Under the pieces are notes generated by a model, which saw only the letters and a list, made by a program, of their open reading frames with translations, did not search any database and was not told where the DNA came from. Made by a program: the position numbers and the translations under genes. 64,000 nt of DNA from Clavibacter tessellarius. Its GTDB lineage: Bacteria; Actinomycetota; Actinomycetes; Actinomycetales; Microbacteriaceae. The stretch is taken from NCBI RefSeq assembly GCF_001618005.1, contig NZ_LQXA01000061.1:116284-180283 (forward strand), read 5' to 3'. Shown piece after piece: positions 7,481-14,962 of the stretch; position 1 is the stretch's first letter, and every line of letters starts with the position of its first letter.

Positions 7481-8439
7481 CCGTACTTCCCGGTGAGGTT
7501 GTGAACGCGTTCGGCGGGCGTCAGCCCGCCGAGTGCGGTATGGGGTCGGTGCCGGTTGTAGTGGTGGATCCAGTCGGGGTAGGTCGCTGAGCGTGCCTCA
7601 TCGCTGGAGTAGAGCCGGTCGTAGGCCCATTCGGTCGCGAGGGTCCGGTTGAAGCGTTCGACCTCGCCGTTGGTCCGTGGGCGGTAGGGGCGGGTGCGGC
7701 GGTGCGTGATGGTGCCGAGCGCTGCGGCGAAGGCGCGGGATCGGTAGCAGGCGCCGTTGTCGGTCATGACTGCGGTGACGGTGAAGCCCGCGGTCTCGAA
7801 GAACGCATTCGCGCTCTGCCAGAACCCGGCCGCAGTCTCCTTGCGTTCGTCGGTGTGCTGCTCGGAGTAGACCAGCCTCGAGTAGTTGTCGATGGCGTGG
7901 TGGAGGAGCGCGTAGCCCCTGCCGTGCTTCGTGTTGTGCCTGTTCCCCACGACCCGGCCGAGCATGCGGTGCCCGCCGCCGTCTGGAATCCGACCGAGCT
8001 TCTTCATGTCGACATGGACGAGTTCCCCGGGTGCAGCAGCTTCGTAGCGGACCGGCCGTGCTCGCCGGACCGGGAGTCCGGTGGCCTGATCAAGGTGAGC
8101 GAGCCGTGGCATCCGGTACCGATTCAGGACCCGCTCGACCGTGGAGCGCGGGACGCGGAGGTGGTAGCCGATGCGGTGCGGGCTCCATCGTCGGGTGCAT
8201 CTCAGCGCGACGATGCGCCGCTCCAGATGGCGACCCGTGCGCGTCGGTTGTCGACGCGGGCGAGAGGAACGATCCGTCATCGGCAACCCGGCCGCCTAGC
8301 GACGCGCCCACTTCGATGCGGTCGCTGGTGAGCACTGGAACCGCTCCGCCGCGCGCCGGACCGACCATCCGTCCTCGACGATCAACCGGGCAAGACGAAG
8401 CCTGCCCGCGGGCGTGGACGGGGCGTTAGCGTGAGTCAC
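7477..8439 (-). pseudogene. IS481-family transposase with in-frame amber stop
   Basis: Reading from GTG 8439 the protein starts VTHANAPSTPAGRLRLAR, a canonical IS481 N-terminal helix-turn-helix. An in-frame TAG (8296-8298) follows SKWARR, and the same frame then continues AAGLPMTDRSSRP into a complete rve/DDE domain: Asp in VHVDMKKLG, Asp in VMTDNGACYRS, Glu in GEVERFNRT. Apart from the stop, about 319 codons are intact. The C-terminal part could start at ATG 8286. The final TAG (7477-7479) is supplied by the CTAG target duplication, not by the element. Readthrough or a sequencing error at 8296 would restore function. Confidence 0.85.
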
Positions 8440-8535
8440 GAAGACCTCCGTGGAAGATGCGTGTGTGGTAACCCACATCGTCCCGGAGGTCTTCGTCATC
8501 TGCCCCTGCGTTCACAACCTCCCGAGGAAGTACAG
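7481..8535 (-). mobile_element. IS481-family insertion sequence, 1055 bp
   Basis: Terminal inverted repeats of about 28 bp: the left end starts CCGTACTTCC, the right end read in reverse starts CTGTACTTCC, and both continue to GAGGTTGTGAACGC or a one-to-few-base variant. CTAG flanks both ends (7477-7480 and 8536-8539), a 4-bp target duplication typical for this family. One transposase gene on the minus strand fills the element. IS481-family elements are known from Clavibacter (for example IS1121). The transposase has an internal amber codon, so this copy may be inactive by itself. Confidence 0.93.
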
Positions 8536-8631
8536 CTAGCGGTCAACGCGACCGCGTCGCTCGTCGCTTGATTTAGCAGCTACTAAAGAACTCCCCCGAG
8601 GTCACTCGCATCCAGTGATGTTGATGCCAAC

Positions 8632-9084
8632 TTACTTGATTTCAGCTCCGGCCTCGACGGTGCGACCGGCAAGGGGCTCGTTGAGCTTCACAAGGGCGGA
8701 GCCTTCGTAGGCGACAGTCGCGCACGCCTGTGGCGCATCGGGTAAAGTCCCTTGTCGAAGAGTGACAGTAATTGAATCATCGTATTCTTCGACCACTGTT
8801 CGGATCCCATAGCAATCAGGATTGTCGCCCGTATAAAAGACTCTTACGTGCGTGTCGTCGACAAGTTCTGAGCGCTTCCAGTCCAGAACCGACTCGTCCT
8901 TGAGGTCAGATCGAGACTGAACGTCTGCCGGGCCGGATGGGATTACATTCGGCGCTGCACCAGCACTCGAGCCAGTATTTCCACCGGAAGAACCCGAAGA
9001 GTTCATCGAGCACGACCCGAGTAGGAGTGCAGCACCGACTGTCGTCATGCAAACGGATAATGTGCGCAACGTCGTCTGGCTCAT
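8632..9084 (-). CDS. Small secreted lipoprotein
   Basis: 150 residues with a lipoprotein signal peptide: TTLRTLSVCMTTVGAALLLGSC, lipobox LGSC with Cys25 as the acylation site. A Ser/Gly-rich linker (SSGSSGGNTGSS) follows, then a compact domain with two Cys (DNPDCYG and APQACATV) likely to form a disulfide. No family was recognised. It starts 10 bp after the stop of the secreted protease gene, so the two are probably one transcript; a role as anchor, chaperone or inhibitor of the protease is only inference. Base composition is clearly less GC-rich than the core genes. Confidence 0.75.
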   Translation of the reverse strand: MSQTTLRTLSVCMTTVGAALLLGSCSMNSSGSSGGNTGSSAGAAPNVIPSGPADVQSRSDLKDESVLDWKRSELVDDTHVRVFYTGDNPDCYGIRTVVEEYDDSITVTLRQGTLPDAPQACATVAYEGSALVKLNEPLAGRTVEAGAEIK

Positions 9085-9094
9085 AGGCTCCGTT

Positions 9095-10189
9095 CTACCA
9101 GTCCTTGTCGGCCGCGCCGTACATGTCGGCTACAGCGCCCCGGGAGTGGGGCCCGTTGATGTTGGCATAGCCATCGGCGGGGCCCCAGGACGACACGGAC
9201 ATGATCACGCCCAGCCCAGAGGAATTGCTGTAGTCGCGCAACCAGGGTCCGCCCGATGCTCCGCCTCCCCAGTTGCAGCCCGACATGCCGTGGAAGCGGT
9301 AGAAGTCGAGGTACCGGTTCTCGCTGCCGCCCCAGCAGGCTTGCATGACCTCTCCGCTACTGACGTTCGCCGGATATCCGAAGAGCGTTGCGTCGAAAAC
9401 ATTGCCTGTCCACGTCATTCCGTGTCCTCCAACGGCGTTGACAACGGTTGATCCACTCGCGTTGGTATTAGTGGTGACCATTGCGAAGTCGGAGGCAAAG
9501 CCGCGTCCCGTTGCCCCGAATCCAATCCAGTCGTCCATTGTGCGGAAGTAGTTAGATGTGAAGGTGCCGTGGGGGCGGGCTCCGTTGTGATATTCGGGAA
9601 CAAATGCCCAGTTCTGGTGCCAGCTACCACCGGGCCCCTTATGGACGCAATGGCCGGCGGTAGCAACAAGCCGCCTGGATGGGCTGTTCAGCGCAGAGCC
9701 TGAGCATATTTTGTTCTCGCCGGTACTAGCGTCACGAAAGTAGATCTTACCGTTTGTTGGCGAGAAGTTCGACACGGGAGTGACGGCTCGTGCTGCATCG
9801 CCGACAGCTTTCGCCGGGGCAGGCTTGACATCTTCGGCATGGACCTCTTCGTCAGCATACTGCTCGAAGTAGCGCTGCGCGTCTGCCATGGTGGCGTCGT
9901 CGACCTTCGGCATTTCTACGGGGGTCGCCTCGGCCATTCGCTCATCGGTCCAGTAGTCCAGAATCAGTTGATCGTCACTTGAATGTGAGCGCAACTCGGG
10001 CCGAGCTGTTGAGGGGTGGGCTTCGTCGACAAATACGGGAGCCTTGGCGCCGGTGCTGTGGCCCGACGTGGGAAGCGCATCCTGTCTTGATTCTGCCCCG
10101 GCAGGGCTTGCGATAGCAGTGGTTGCAATGAGGGCGACGGGTATTACCGCAGATATTGCGACTCGTTCTAGTTGTTTGATTATAGACAA
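9095..10189 (-). CDS. Secreted trypsin-like (S1) serine protease
   Basis: 364 residues from TTG 10189, chosen because AGGGGGG lies 5-6 nt upstream and a signal peptide follows directly (hydrophobic VAISAVIPVALIATTAIA, cleavage after SPAGA near residue 32); the frame stays open upstream to 10348 but that stretch has no signal-like sequence. A propeptide of about 110 residues precedes the catalytic domain. The triad is visible: His180 in ATAGHC, Asp234 in ASDFAMV, Ser312 in GGGASGGPW. Cys162/Cys181 and Cys285/Cys305 probably form disulfides. Clavibacter carries several secreted S1 proteases (Pat-1/Chp and Ppa families); assignment to one needs a search. It lies in the low-GC island between IS481 ends. 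Confidence 0.87.
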   Translation of the reverse strand: MSIIKQLERVAISAVIPVALIATTAIASPAGAESRQDALPTSGHSTGAKAPVFVDEAHPSTARPELRSHSSDDQLILDYWTDERMAEATPVEMPKVDDATMADAQRYFEQYADEEVHAEDVKPAPAKAVGDAARAVTPVSNFSPTNGKIYFRDASTGENKICSGSALNSPSRRLVATAGHCVHKGPGGSWHQNWAFVPEYHNGARPHGTFTSNYFRTMDDWIGFGATGRGFASDFAMVTTNTNASGSTVVNAVGGHGMTWTGNVFDATLFGYPANVSSGEVMQACWGGSENRYLDFYRFHGMSGCNWGGGASGGPWLRDYSNSSGLGVIMSVSSWGPADGYANINGPHSRGAVADMYGAADKDW

Positions 10190-10559
10190 TGGACCCCCCT
10201 GGGGTTCGGCACAGCTCGGGTCTAACCGCAGTCTGTCGTCGACATAAGGCGCTAACCGTAGAGCCTTATTCGCCGATTTTGCTGCGGCAATTACGCAAGT
10301 CTGGCAGGTTCGATCATGCCCGTATAGGCCCCCGATACTGGGGCTCAAGCGTGGTCGGTTGGCGTTGATTTGAACGTTGTCCTGCTGGCGCGTTCGGTGG
10401 TCTATCGGCTGCAGGAGGGCCCGAGTCCGTACTACGAATAGAGGTAAGAATCAGGCGCTTTGGGTGATGGCGACCGAGCCCCTGGCGTGCCTCATGTCTC
10501 GATCCGCGTCTGCTCCTGCGCACTCCCGGTTGAGCGCGAGGTGCAGGGTGGCGTGATCG
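10190..10559. other. Intergenic stretch upstream of the protease
   Basis: 370 bases with no gene I can support. It should hold the protease promoter (minus strand); the AT-rich runs near 10255-10290 and 10380-10450 are the only promoter-like composition. Short overlapping frames exist but lack the codon bias, start sites and motifs of genes. Confidence 0.5.
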
Positions 10560-10832
10560 TTACGTTCGCACCGGGTGCTGGCCATTATCTGCGTCATGTC
10601 CTGAGCGCGCGCCCGATCGCGATGCCCGCACGTAAGGGGCGGCAGCCTCGCGGATGATGCGTGACTTGTTCCGGTGTCCACGGCGCTCCGCGAGCGCTTC
10701 CACCTCGGCGTCGAGCGCTGCAGTCGCGCGTACGCGCCAGAGGGGCCCGGATGTCGGCGGTGCGTCGACGCGCGGCCGCCCAAGTGCGATCTCCGCGTCG
10801 TCGTCGAGCGTGTCGGCGCCGGTCGCGGCCAT
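10560..10832 (-). CDS. Ribbon-helix-helix (CopG/antitoxin-like) protein, possibly truncated
   Basis: 90 residues from ATG 10832, with GGGGA 5 nt upstream. The centre reads like a ribbon-helix-helix DNA-binding protein: a beta strand LWRVRATAALDAEVEALAERRGHRNKS then helix RIIREAAAPYVRA. An acidic N-terminus (ADTLDDDAEIALGRP) is common in such antitoxin-like repressors. Codon bias weakens after YVRAS, so the true C-terminus may have been lost and the last ~20 residues may be a frameshifted tail. The same frame runs uninterrupted into the neighbouring IS481 fragment (to GTG 11003). No toxin gene is visible next to it. Confidence 0.5.
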   Translation of the reverse strand: MAATGADTLDDDAEIALGRPRVDAPPTSGPLWRVRATAALDAEVEALAERRGHRNKSRIIREAAAPYVRASRSGARSGHDADNGQHPVRT

Positions 10833-10905
10833 GAGGTCCCCTGCGCCGGCATCCGGGTCGTCGACGTGCGTGCGCTCGGTCCCAGGAATGGGGGCCAGCT
10901 CCCCG

Positions 10906-11102
10906 CGCTCCGCAGCGCGCCGGATCGGCCACCCGTCCTCGATGATCAACCGAGCAAGACGAAGCCTGCCCGCGGGAGTGAAGGGGGCGTTAGCGTGAGT
11001 CACGAAGACCTCCGGTGACGACGGTGAGTGTGGTAACCCACATCTCGTCCCGGAGGTCTTCGCTATCCGCCCCCGCGTTCACGACCTCCCGAGGAAGTAC
11101 AG
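10906..11102 (-). mobile_element. Remnant of an IS481-family element (one end only)
   Basis: About 197 bp closely matching the transposase-start end of the intact element, including codons for the N-terminal helix-turn-helix (THANAPFTPAGRLRLARLIIEDGWPIRRAAER), the upstream sequence and the terminal repeat ending GAGGAAGTACAG. CTAG follows at 11103-11106. Homology stops abruptly at about 10906. Multiple substitutions relative to the intact copy show it is a different, older insertion in the same orientation. Confidence 0.85.
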
Positions 11103-11130
11103 CTAGCCGTCGGGTGCCGCGGAGCGGTCG

Positions 11131-12777
11131 CTAGGCGCGGCCCGCCATCCACGCCTCGACCTCGTCGGCCGTGCGCGGGATCCCGGCGGACAGGTTCTCG
11201 GCGCCGTCGCGCGTCACGAGGATGTCGTCCTCGATGCGCACGCCGATGCCGCGGAACCGCTCGGGCACCGTGAGGTCATCCGGCTGGAAGTAGAGGCCCG
11301 GCTCGATGGTGAAGACCATCCCCGCCTCCACGAGACCGTCGATGTACATGTCGCGACGGGCCTGCGCGCAGTCGTGCACGTCGAGGCCGAGGTGATGGCT
11401 CGTGCCGTGCACCATGTACCGGCGGTGGTGCTGGTTGTCCGCCTCGAGGGCCTCCTCCGCGGTGACGGGCAGCATGCCCCAGTCGGCGACCTTCCGCGCG
11501 ATGACCTGCATCGCCGCCGCGTGCACCTCGCGGAAGCGGATGCCCGGGCGCACGATCGCGAGCGCCGCGTCGGCCGCCTCGCGCACGGCCTCGTAGACCT
11601 CGCGCTGCACGTCGGTGAAGGTGCCGGAGACGGGGAGCGTGCGCGTGATGTCGGCCGTGTAGTAGCTGTCGAGCTCCACGCCGGCGTCGACGAGGATCAG
11701 GTCGCCGGGGACGACGCGGCCGTCGTTGCGGGTCCAGTGCAGGATGCAGGCGTGCGGGCCGGACGCCGCGATGGTGTCGTAGCCGACCGCGTTGCCGTCG
11801 GCCCGTGCGCGCGCGTTGAAGACGCCCTCGACGACGCGCTCGCCGCGCGGGTGGGCGAGGACGGCCGGCATGTCGGCGATGACGTCGGAGAAGCCGCGCC
11901 CGGTCGCGTCGACGGCGCCGCGCAGCTGGCGGATCTCGTAGGCGTCCTTGACGAGGCGGAGCTCGGAGGCGTCGCGGGCGAGGAGCGCGTCACCGTCGAG
12001 GTCGGCGTCGGGGTCTCCGTCGGCGTCGGTCCCGATGCGCGCCGCGTCGACGCGGGCGGCGATCACGGCGTCGGCCTCGCGGATCACGCGGACGGCGCCC
12101 GCCGCGGCGATCGCGTCGTCGACGTCGGCCAGGGGCGCGGTGGAGAGGCCGAGGTCGGCGGCCACCTGACGGAGCGACGGGCGCGGGCCGATCCAGAACT
12201 CGCCGATCTCCGCGTTGGCGTAGAACTCGTCGCTGTCGCGCCCGGCGCGCTCGCGGAAGTACAGGGTCGCCTCGTGCGCGGAGCCGTCGGCCGCGGATCC
12301 GGCAGCCACGGGCTCGAGCACCAGCACGGCGCCGGGCTCGCTGTCGGCGCCCCAGCCGGTGAGGTGGGCGAAGGCGGAGTGGGCGCGGAAGGGGTAGTCG
12401 GTGTCGTTGCTGCGCTGCTTCAGGCGGCCGGCCGGGATCACGAGGCGCGTGCCCACGTGGAGCGCGGAGAGCCGGCGGCGGCGGTCCGCGGCGAAGGGCG
12501 CCTGCTCGCGCGCGGGCGGGTCGACCTCCTCGCGGTCGGCCCAGTTCGTGGAGACGAAGTCGCTGAACGCGGTGCTGGCGGGCGTCGTGCTGCGGTTCGA
12601 GGTGGCGCGCGGGACGGGGGCCGCTCCCGATCCCGCGACCGGTGCGCCGGTGGCCGGCCCGCCCGCGGGCGCGGTGACGGCGGGCGCCGGGGTCTCGGTC
12701 GTGGCGAGCGGCGCGGCCGGATCGGCGACGATGTCGTCTGGGGTGGTCTCGGACGCGGTGTCGGTGTTCTCGGCCAT
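11131..12777 (-). CDS. pepP: Aminopeptidase P family protein (Xaa-Pro aminopeptidase)
   Basis: 548 residues. An Ala/Pro/Thr-rich disordered leader (residues 1-70) is followed by the AMP_N domain and the pita-bread M24 peptidase domain. Metal ligands are visible: two Asp in VDAGVELDSYYTADITRT, His in VHGTSHHLGLDVHD, Glu in FTIEPGLYF and Glu in GVRIEDDILVT. The family removes N-terminal residues preceding proline using two Mn ions. The start MAENTDT at 12777 was chosen because upstream in-frame sequence is antisense to the EEP gene. Family members are usually 430-500 residues; the excess is the N-terminal leader. Confidence 0.92.
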   Translation of the reverse strand: MAENTDTASETTPDDIVADPAAPLATTETPAPAVTAPAGGPATGAPVAGSGAAPVPRATSNRSTTPASTAFSDFVSTNWADREEVDPPAREQAPFAADRRRRLSALHVGTRLVIPAGRLKQRSNDTDYPFRAHSAFAHLTGWGADSEPGAVLVLEPVAAGSAADGSAHEATLYFRERAGRDSDEFYANAEIGEFWIGPRPSLRQVAADLGLSTAPLADVDDAIAAAGAVRVIREADAVIAARVDAARIGTDADGDPDADLDGDALLARDASELRLVKDAYEIRQLRGAVDATGRGFSDVIADMPAVLAHPRGERVVEGVFNARARADGNAVGYDTIAASGPHACILHWTRNDGRVVPGDLILVDAGVELDSYYTADITRTLPVSGTFTDVQREVYEAVREAADAALAIVRPGIRFREVHAAAMQVIARKVADWGMLPVTAEEALEADNQHHRRYMVHGTSHHLGLDVHDCAQARRDMYIDGLVEAGMVFTIEPGLYFQPDDLTVPERFRGIGVRIEDDILVTRDGAENLSAGIPRTADEVEAWMAGRA

Positions 12778-12854
12778 CCGTCGATCATCCCACCTGCTCC
12801 GCGCGTCGGCGCGGCGGGGGCAGCGCGTCGGGCGTGCACCGGGCGACGCCCGGG

Positions 12855-13880
12855 TCAGCGCAGCGGCGTCAGCTGGGCGACGATCGGCCGGTGGTCGCTG
12901 CCGGCGCCGTCGCGGTCCTCGACGACGCGGAAGCCCGTGACCTCCCATCCGGGCGTGGCCATGATGTGGTCGATGGGCGTGCCGAGGAGCGCCGGGACGC
13001 CGGTCGGCCAGGTGCCGACGGCCGCGTTGCCGGACGCGCGCGCCGCGTCGACGCACTGCCCGAGGTCGGTGACCTGGTCGCGCTCGGTGGGTGTGCCGCC
13101 GTAGCGGCTCATGTGGTCGAGGGTCGCGTTGAAGTCGCCCGCGATGATCACGTTGCCCTCGTCGCAGCGCTGCCCGAGCCAGGCGAGGTCGGCGCGCCAG
13201 TTGTCCATCTGCTCGGGGATGGGGGAGACGGGGTGGACGGCCATGATGACGGGCCCGTTCCCGTCGACGGGCTCCATGATGACGGTGGGCAGGACGCTCG
13301 TGGTGCCGCGCGACTCGTCGAGCCGGTAGTCGCCGTACGCCGCGCTGATGAGGATCGTGGTGGAGCGCGCCGCGGCCACGTCGTCGAAGGCGACGGTGCG
13401 GACCCACATGGGCCGACCCGCAGCGCGCATCATGACGGCGATCTCCGCGCCGGTCTCCTCGCGCGTCTCGGGCAGCGTGATCACGTCGGCCGCGGACTCG
13501 ATGGCGAGGTCGGCGACCGCGCGCGGACCCGTCGCGCCGCCGAGCGTGTTCCAGGAGAGGACGGTGACGTCGGCGTCCTGCGGATCCGCGAACGCCGTGT
13601 CGCCCGCGCCGCGCGTCGCGAGGACGGCGGCGTTGGCGCCGATGAAGACCGCGAGCAGCAGCGCGAGGCTGCCGAGGAGGCGTCGGGCCGGCCGGATCGC
13701 CAGGCAGAGGAGGAGGGTCAGGGCGAGCACCGCGGCGGACGCGGCGACGAGCGCGCCGCGGATGGCGACGGCGTGGGCGACGAGGTAGCTCTGCTCGAGG
13801 CCGAGGAGCTGGGGCCACGTGATGACGAGGAGGCAGGCGGCCGTGACGAGGATGACTGCTGCTCCGACGACCCGACCCAT
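12855..13880 (-). CDS. Membrane-anchored endonuclease/exonuclease/phosphatase-family protein
   Basis: 341 residues. Three N-terminal membrane helices (residues 5-25, 38-60, 68-92) precede an EEP-fold catalytic domain with the expected residues: Asn in LSWNTLGG, Glu in LPETREE, Asp/Asn in IAGDFNATLDH, Asp in PIDHIM, and Asp-His in GSDHRPIV. The active site faces outside, so an extracellular or cell-surface phosphodiesterase or phosphatase is likely; the substrate is unknown. ATG 13880 has GGAGCGGG just upstream; an in-frame GTG four codons earlier is possible. Confidence 0.85.
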   Translation of the reverse strand: MGRVVGAAVILVTAACLLVITWPQLLGLEQSYLVAHAVAIRGALVAASAAVLALTLLLCLAIRPARRLLGSLALLLAVFIGANAAVLATRGAGDTAFADPQDADVTVLSWNTLGGATGPRAVADLAIESAADVITLPETREETGAEIAVMMRAAGRPMWVRTVAFDDVAAARSTTILISAAYGDYRLDESRGTTSVLPTVIMEPVDGNGPVIMAVHPVSPIPEQMDNWRADLAWLGQRCDEGNVIIAGDFNATLDHMSRYGGTPTERDQVTDLGQCVDAARASGNAAVGTWPTGVPALLGTPIDHIMATPGWEVTGFRVVEDRDGAGSDHRPIVAQLTPLR

Positions 13881-13961
13881 GACCCGCTCCACACTATGGC
13901 GGCTCTCTGGGAGAGCGCCGCCGTCGGCACCGCACGGCCGGGAGGTGCTCGGGGCGGCGGA

Positions 13962-13967
13962 TAGGAT
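13962..13967 (+). promoter_or_regulatory. -10 element of the PHP gene (leaderless type)
   Basis: TAGGAT ends 6 nt before ATG 13974. Confidence 0.5.
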
Positions 13968-13973
13968 CGCAGG

Positions 13974-14849
13974 ATGCCGGACGAGCAGCCGGGTCCCATC
14001 GACCTGCACACGCACAGCTCCGTGTCCGACGGCACCGAGACGCCCGCCGAGCTCGTCGCGCAGGCCGCGCGGCAGGGCCTCTCGGCCGTGGCGCTCACCG
14101 ATCACGACTCGACCGCGGGCTGGGCCGAGGCGTCCGCCGCCGCCGTCGCGCACGGGATCACGCTCGTGCCCGGCATGGAGATGAGCACGCAGCTCGAGTA
14201 CGCGAGCGTGCACGTGCTCGCCTACCTCTTCGACCCCGAGGACGCCGACCTGGCCGCGATGACCGCGCGGGTCCGCAGCGAGCGCATGACGCGCGCCGAG
14301 GCCATGGTCGGCCGCATCGCCCGGGACTACGCCCTCACCTGGGAGGACGTGCTCGCGCAGACCACGCCCGGCAGCACCATCGGCCGCCCGCACATCGCCG
14401 ACGCGCTCGTCGCCCGCGGCCACGTCGCCACGCGCACGGCCGCCTTCGAGAGCATCCTGCACTGGCAGGGCGGCTACTACCGGCCGCACTACGCGCCCGA
14501 TCCGATCCTCGGCGTCGAGCTGATCACCGCGGCCGGCGGCCTCGCGGTGCTCGCGCACCCCGGCGCCCGCGGCCCCGAGCGCGTGCTGTCGGACTCGCGC
14601 ATGACGGCGCTCGTCGCCGCCGGCCTCTTCGGCCTCGAGGTGCGACATCGCGACAACCCGCCCGCGTCGCGCGTGCGCCTCACCGCGCTGGCGGAGCGGT
14701 TCGGCCTGGAGGTCACGGGGTCCAGCGACTACCACGGCGCGGGGAAGCCCAACCGCCTCGCCGAGAACTCCACGGAACCGGCCGTGCTCGCGCGCATCGT
14801 CGAGCGCGCGACGGGGTGGGCGCCGGTCGTGCCCATCCCCGCGGCCTGA
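13974..14849 (+). CDS. PHP-domain phosphoesterase
   Basis: 291 residues. Metal-binding PHP motifs are present: DLHTHSSVSDGT (residues 8-19), LTDHDS, PGMEMST, a long helical insert, LAHPG and a C-terminal GSSDYHG. The family includes 5'-3' RNase AM/TrpH and 3',5'-nucleoside bisphosphate phosphatases, so RNA or nucleotide phosphate hydrolysis in the cytosol is the likely activity. Length and motif order match TrpH-type proteins. It probably has its own leaderless transcript and is followed by a strong hairpin. Confidence 0.87.
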   Translation: MPDEQPGPIDLHTHSSVSDGTETPAELVAQAARQGLSAVALTDHDSTAGWAEASAAAVAHGITLVPGMEMSTQLEYASVHVLAYLFDPEDADLAAMTARVRSERMTRAEAMVGRIARDYALTWEDVLAQTTPGSTIGRPHIADALVARGHVATRTAAFESILHWQGGYYRPHYAPDPILGVELITAAGGLAVLAHPGARGPERVLSDSRMTALVAAGLFGLEVRHRDNPPASRVRLTALAERFGLEVTGSSDYHGAGKPNRLAENSTEPAVLARIVERATGWAPVVPIPAA

Positions 14850-14872
14850 CCCGCACCCGTCCGCGGGGACGA

Positions 14873-14909
14873 CGAGAGGGGCCGCATCCGGTGGATGCGG
14901 CCCCTCTCG
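14873..14909. terminator. Bidirectional terminator
   Basis: A 17-bp perfect stem (14873-14889 with 14893-14909) closes a GGT loop. It lies between the convergent PHP and DEAD-box helicase genes. Confidence 0.8.
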
Positions 14910-14958
14910 CGGTGCGGTGCGGTGCGGTGCGGTGCGGTGCGGTGCGGTGCGGTGCGGT
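14909..14958. repeat. (GCGGT)10 pentanucleotide repeat
   Basis: Ten perfect GCGGT units, then GCGG directly abutting the CTA stop codon (14963-14965) of the minus-strand helicase. It lies wholly in the helicase 3' untranslated region, between its stop and the terminator. Confidence 0.95.
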
Positions 14959-14962
14959 GCGG

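Noticed and set aside
10314..10523. 69-codon minus-strand frame upstream of the protease
   Set aside because: It has no ribosome-binding site, no codon bias and a low-complexity Arg/Pro composition.
10451..10852. 133-codon minus-strand frame overlapping the ribbon-helix-helix gene
   Set aside because: It is antisense-frame shadow composition; the overlapping frame has recognisable ribbon-helix-helix residues and better third-position G/C.
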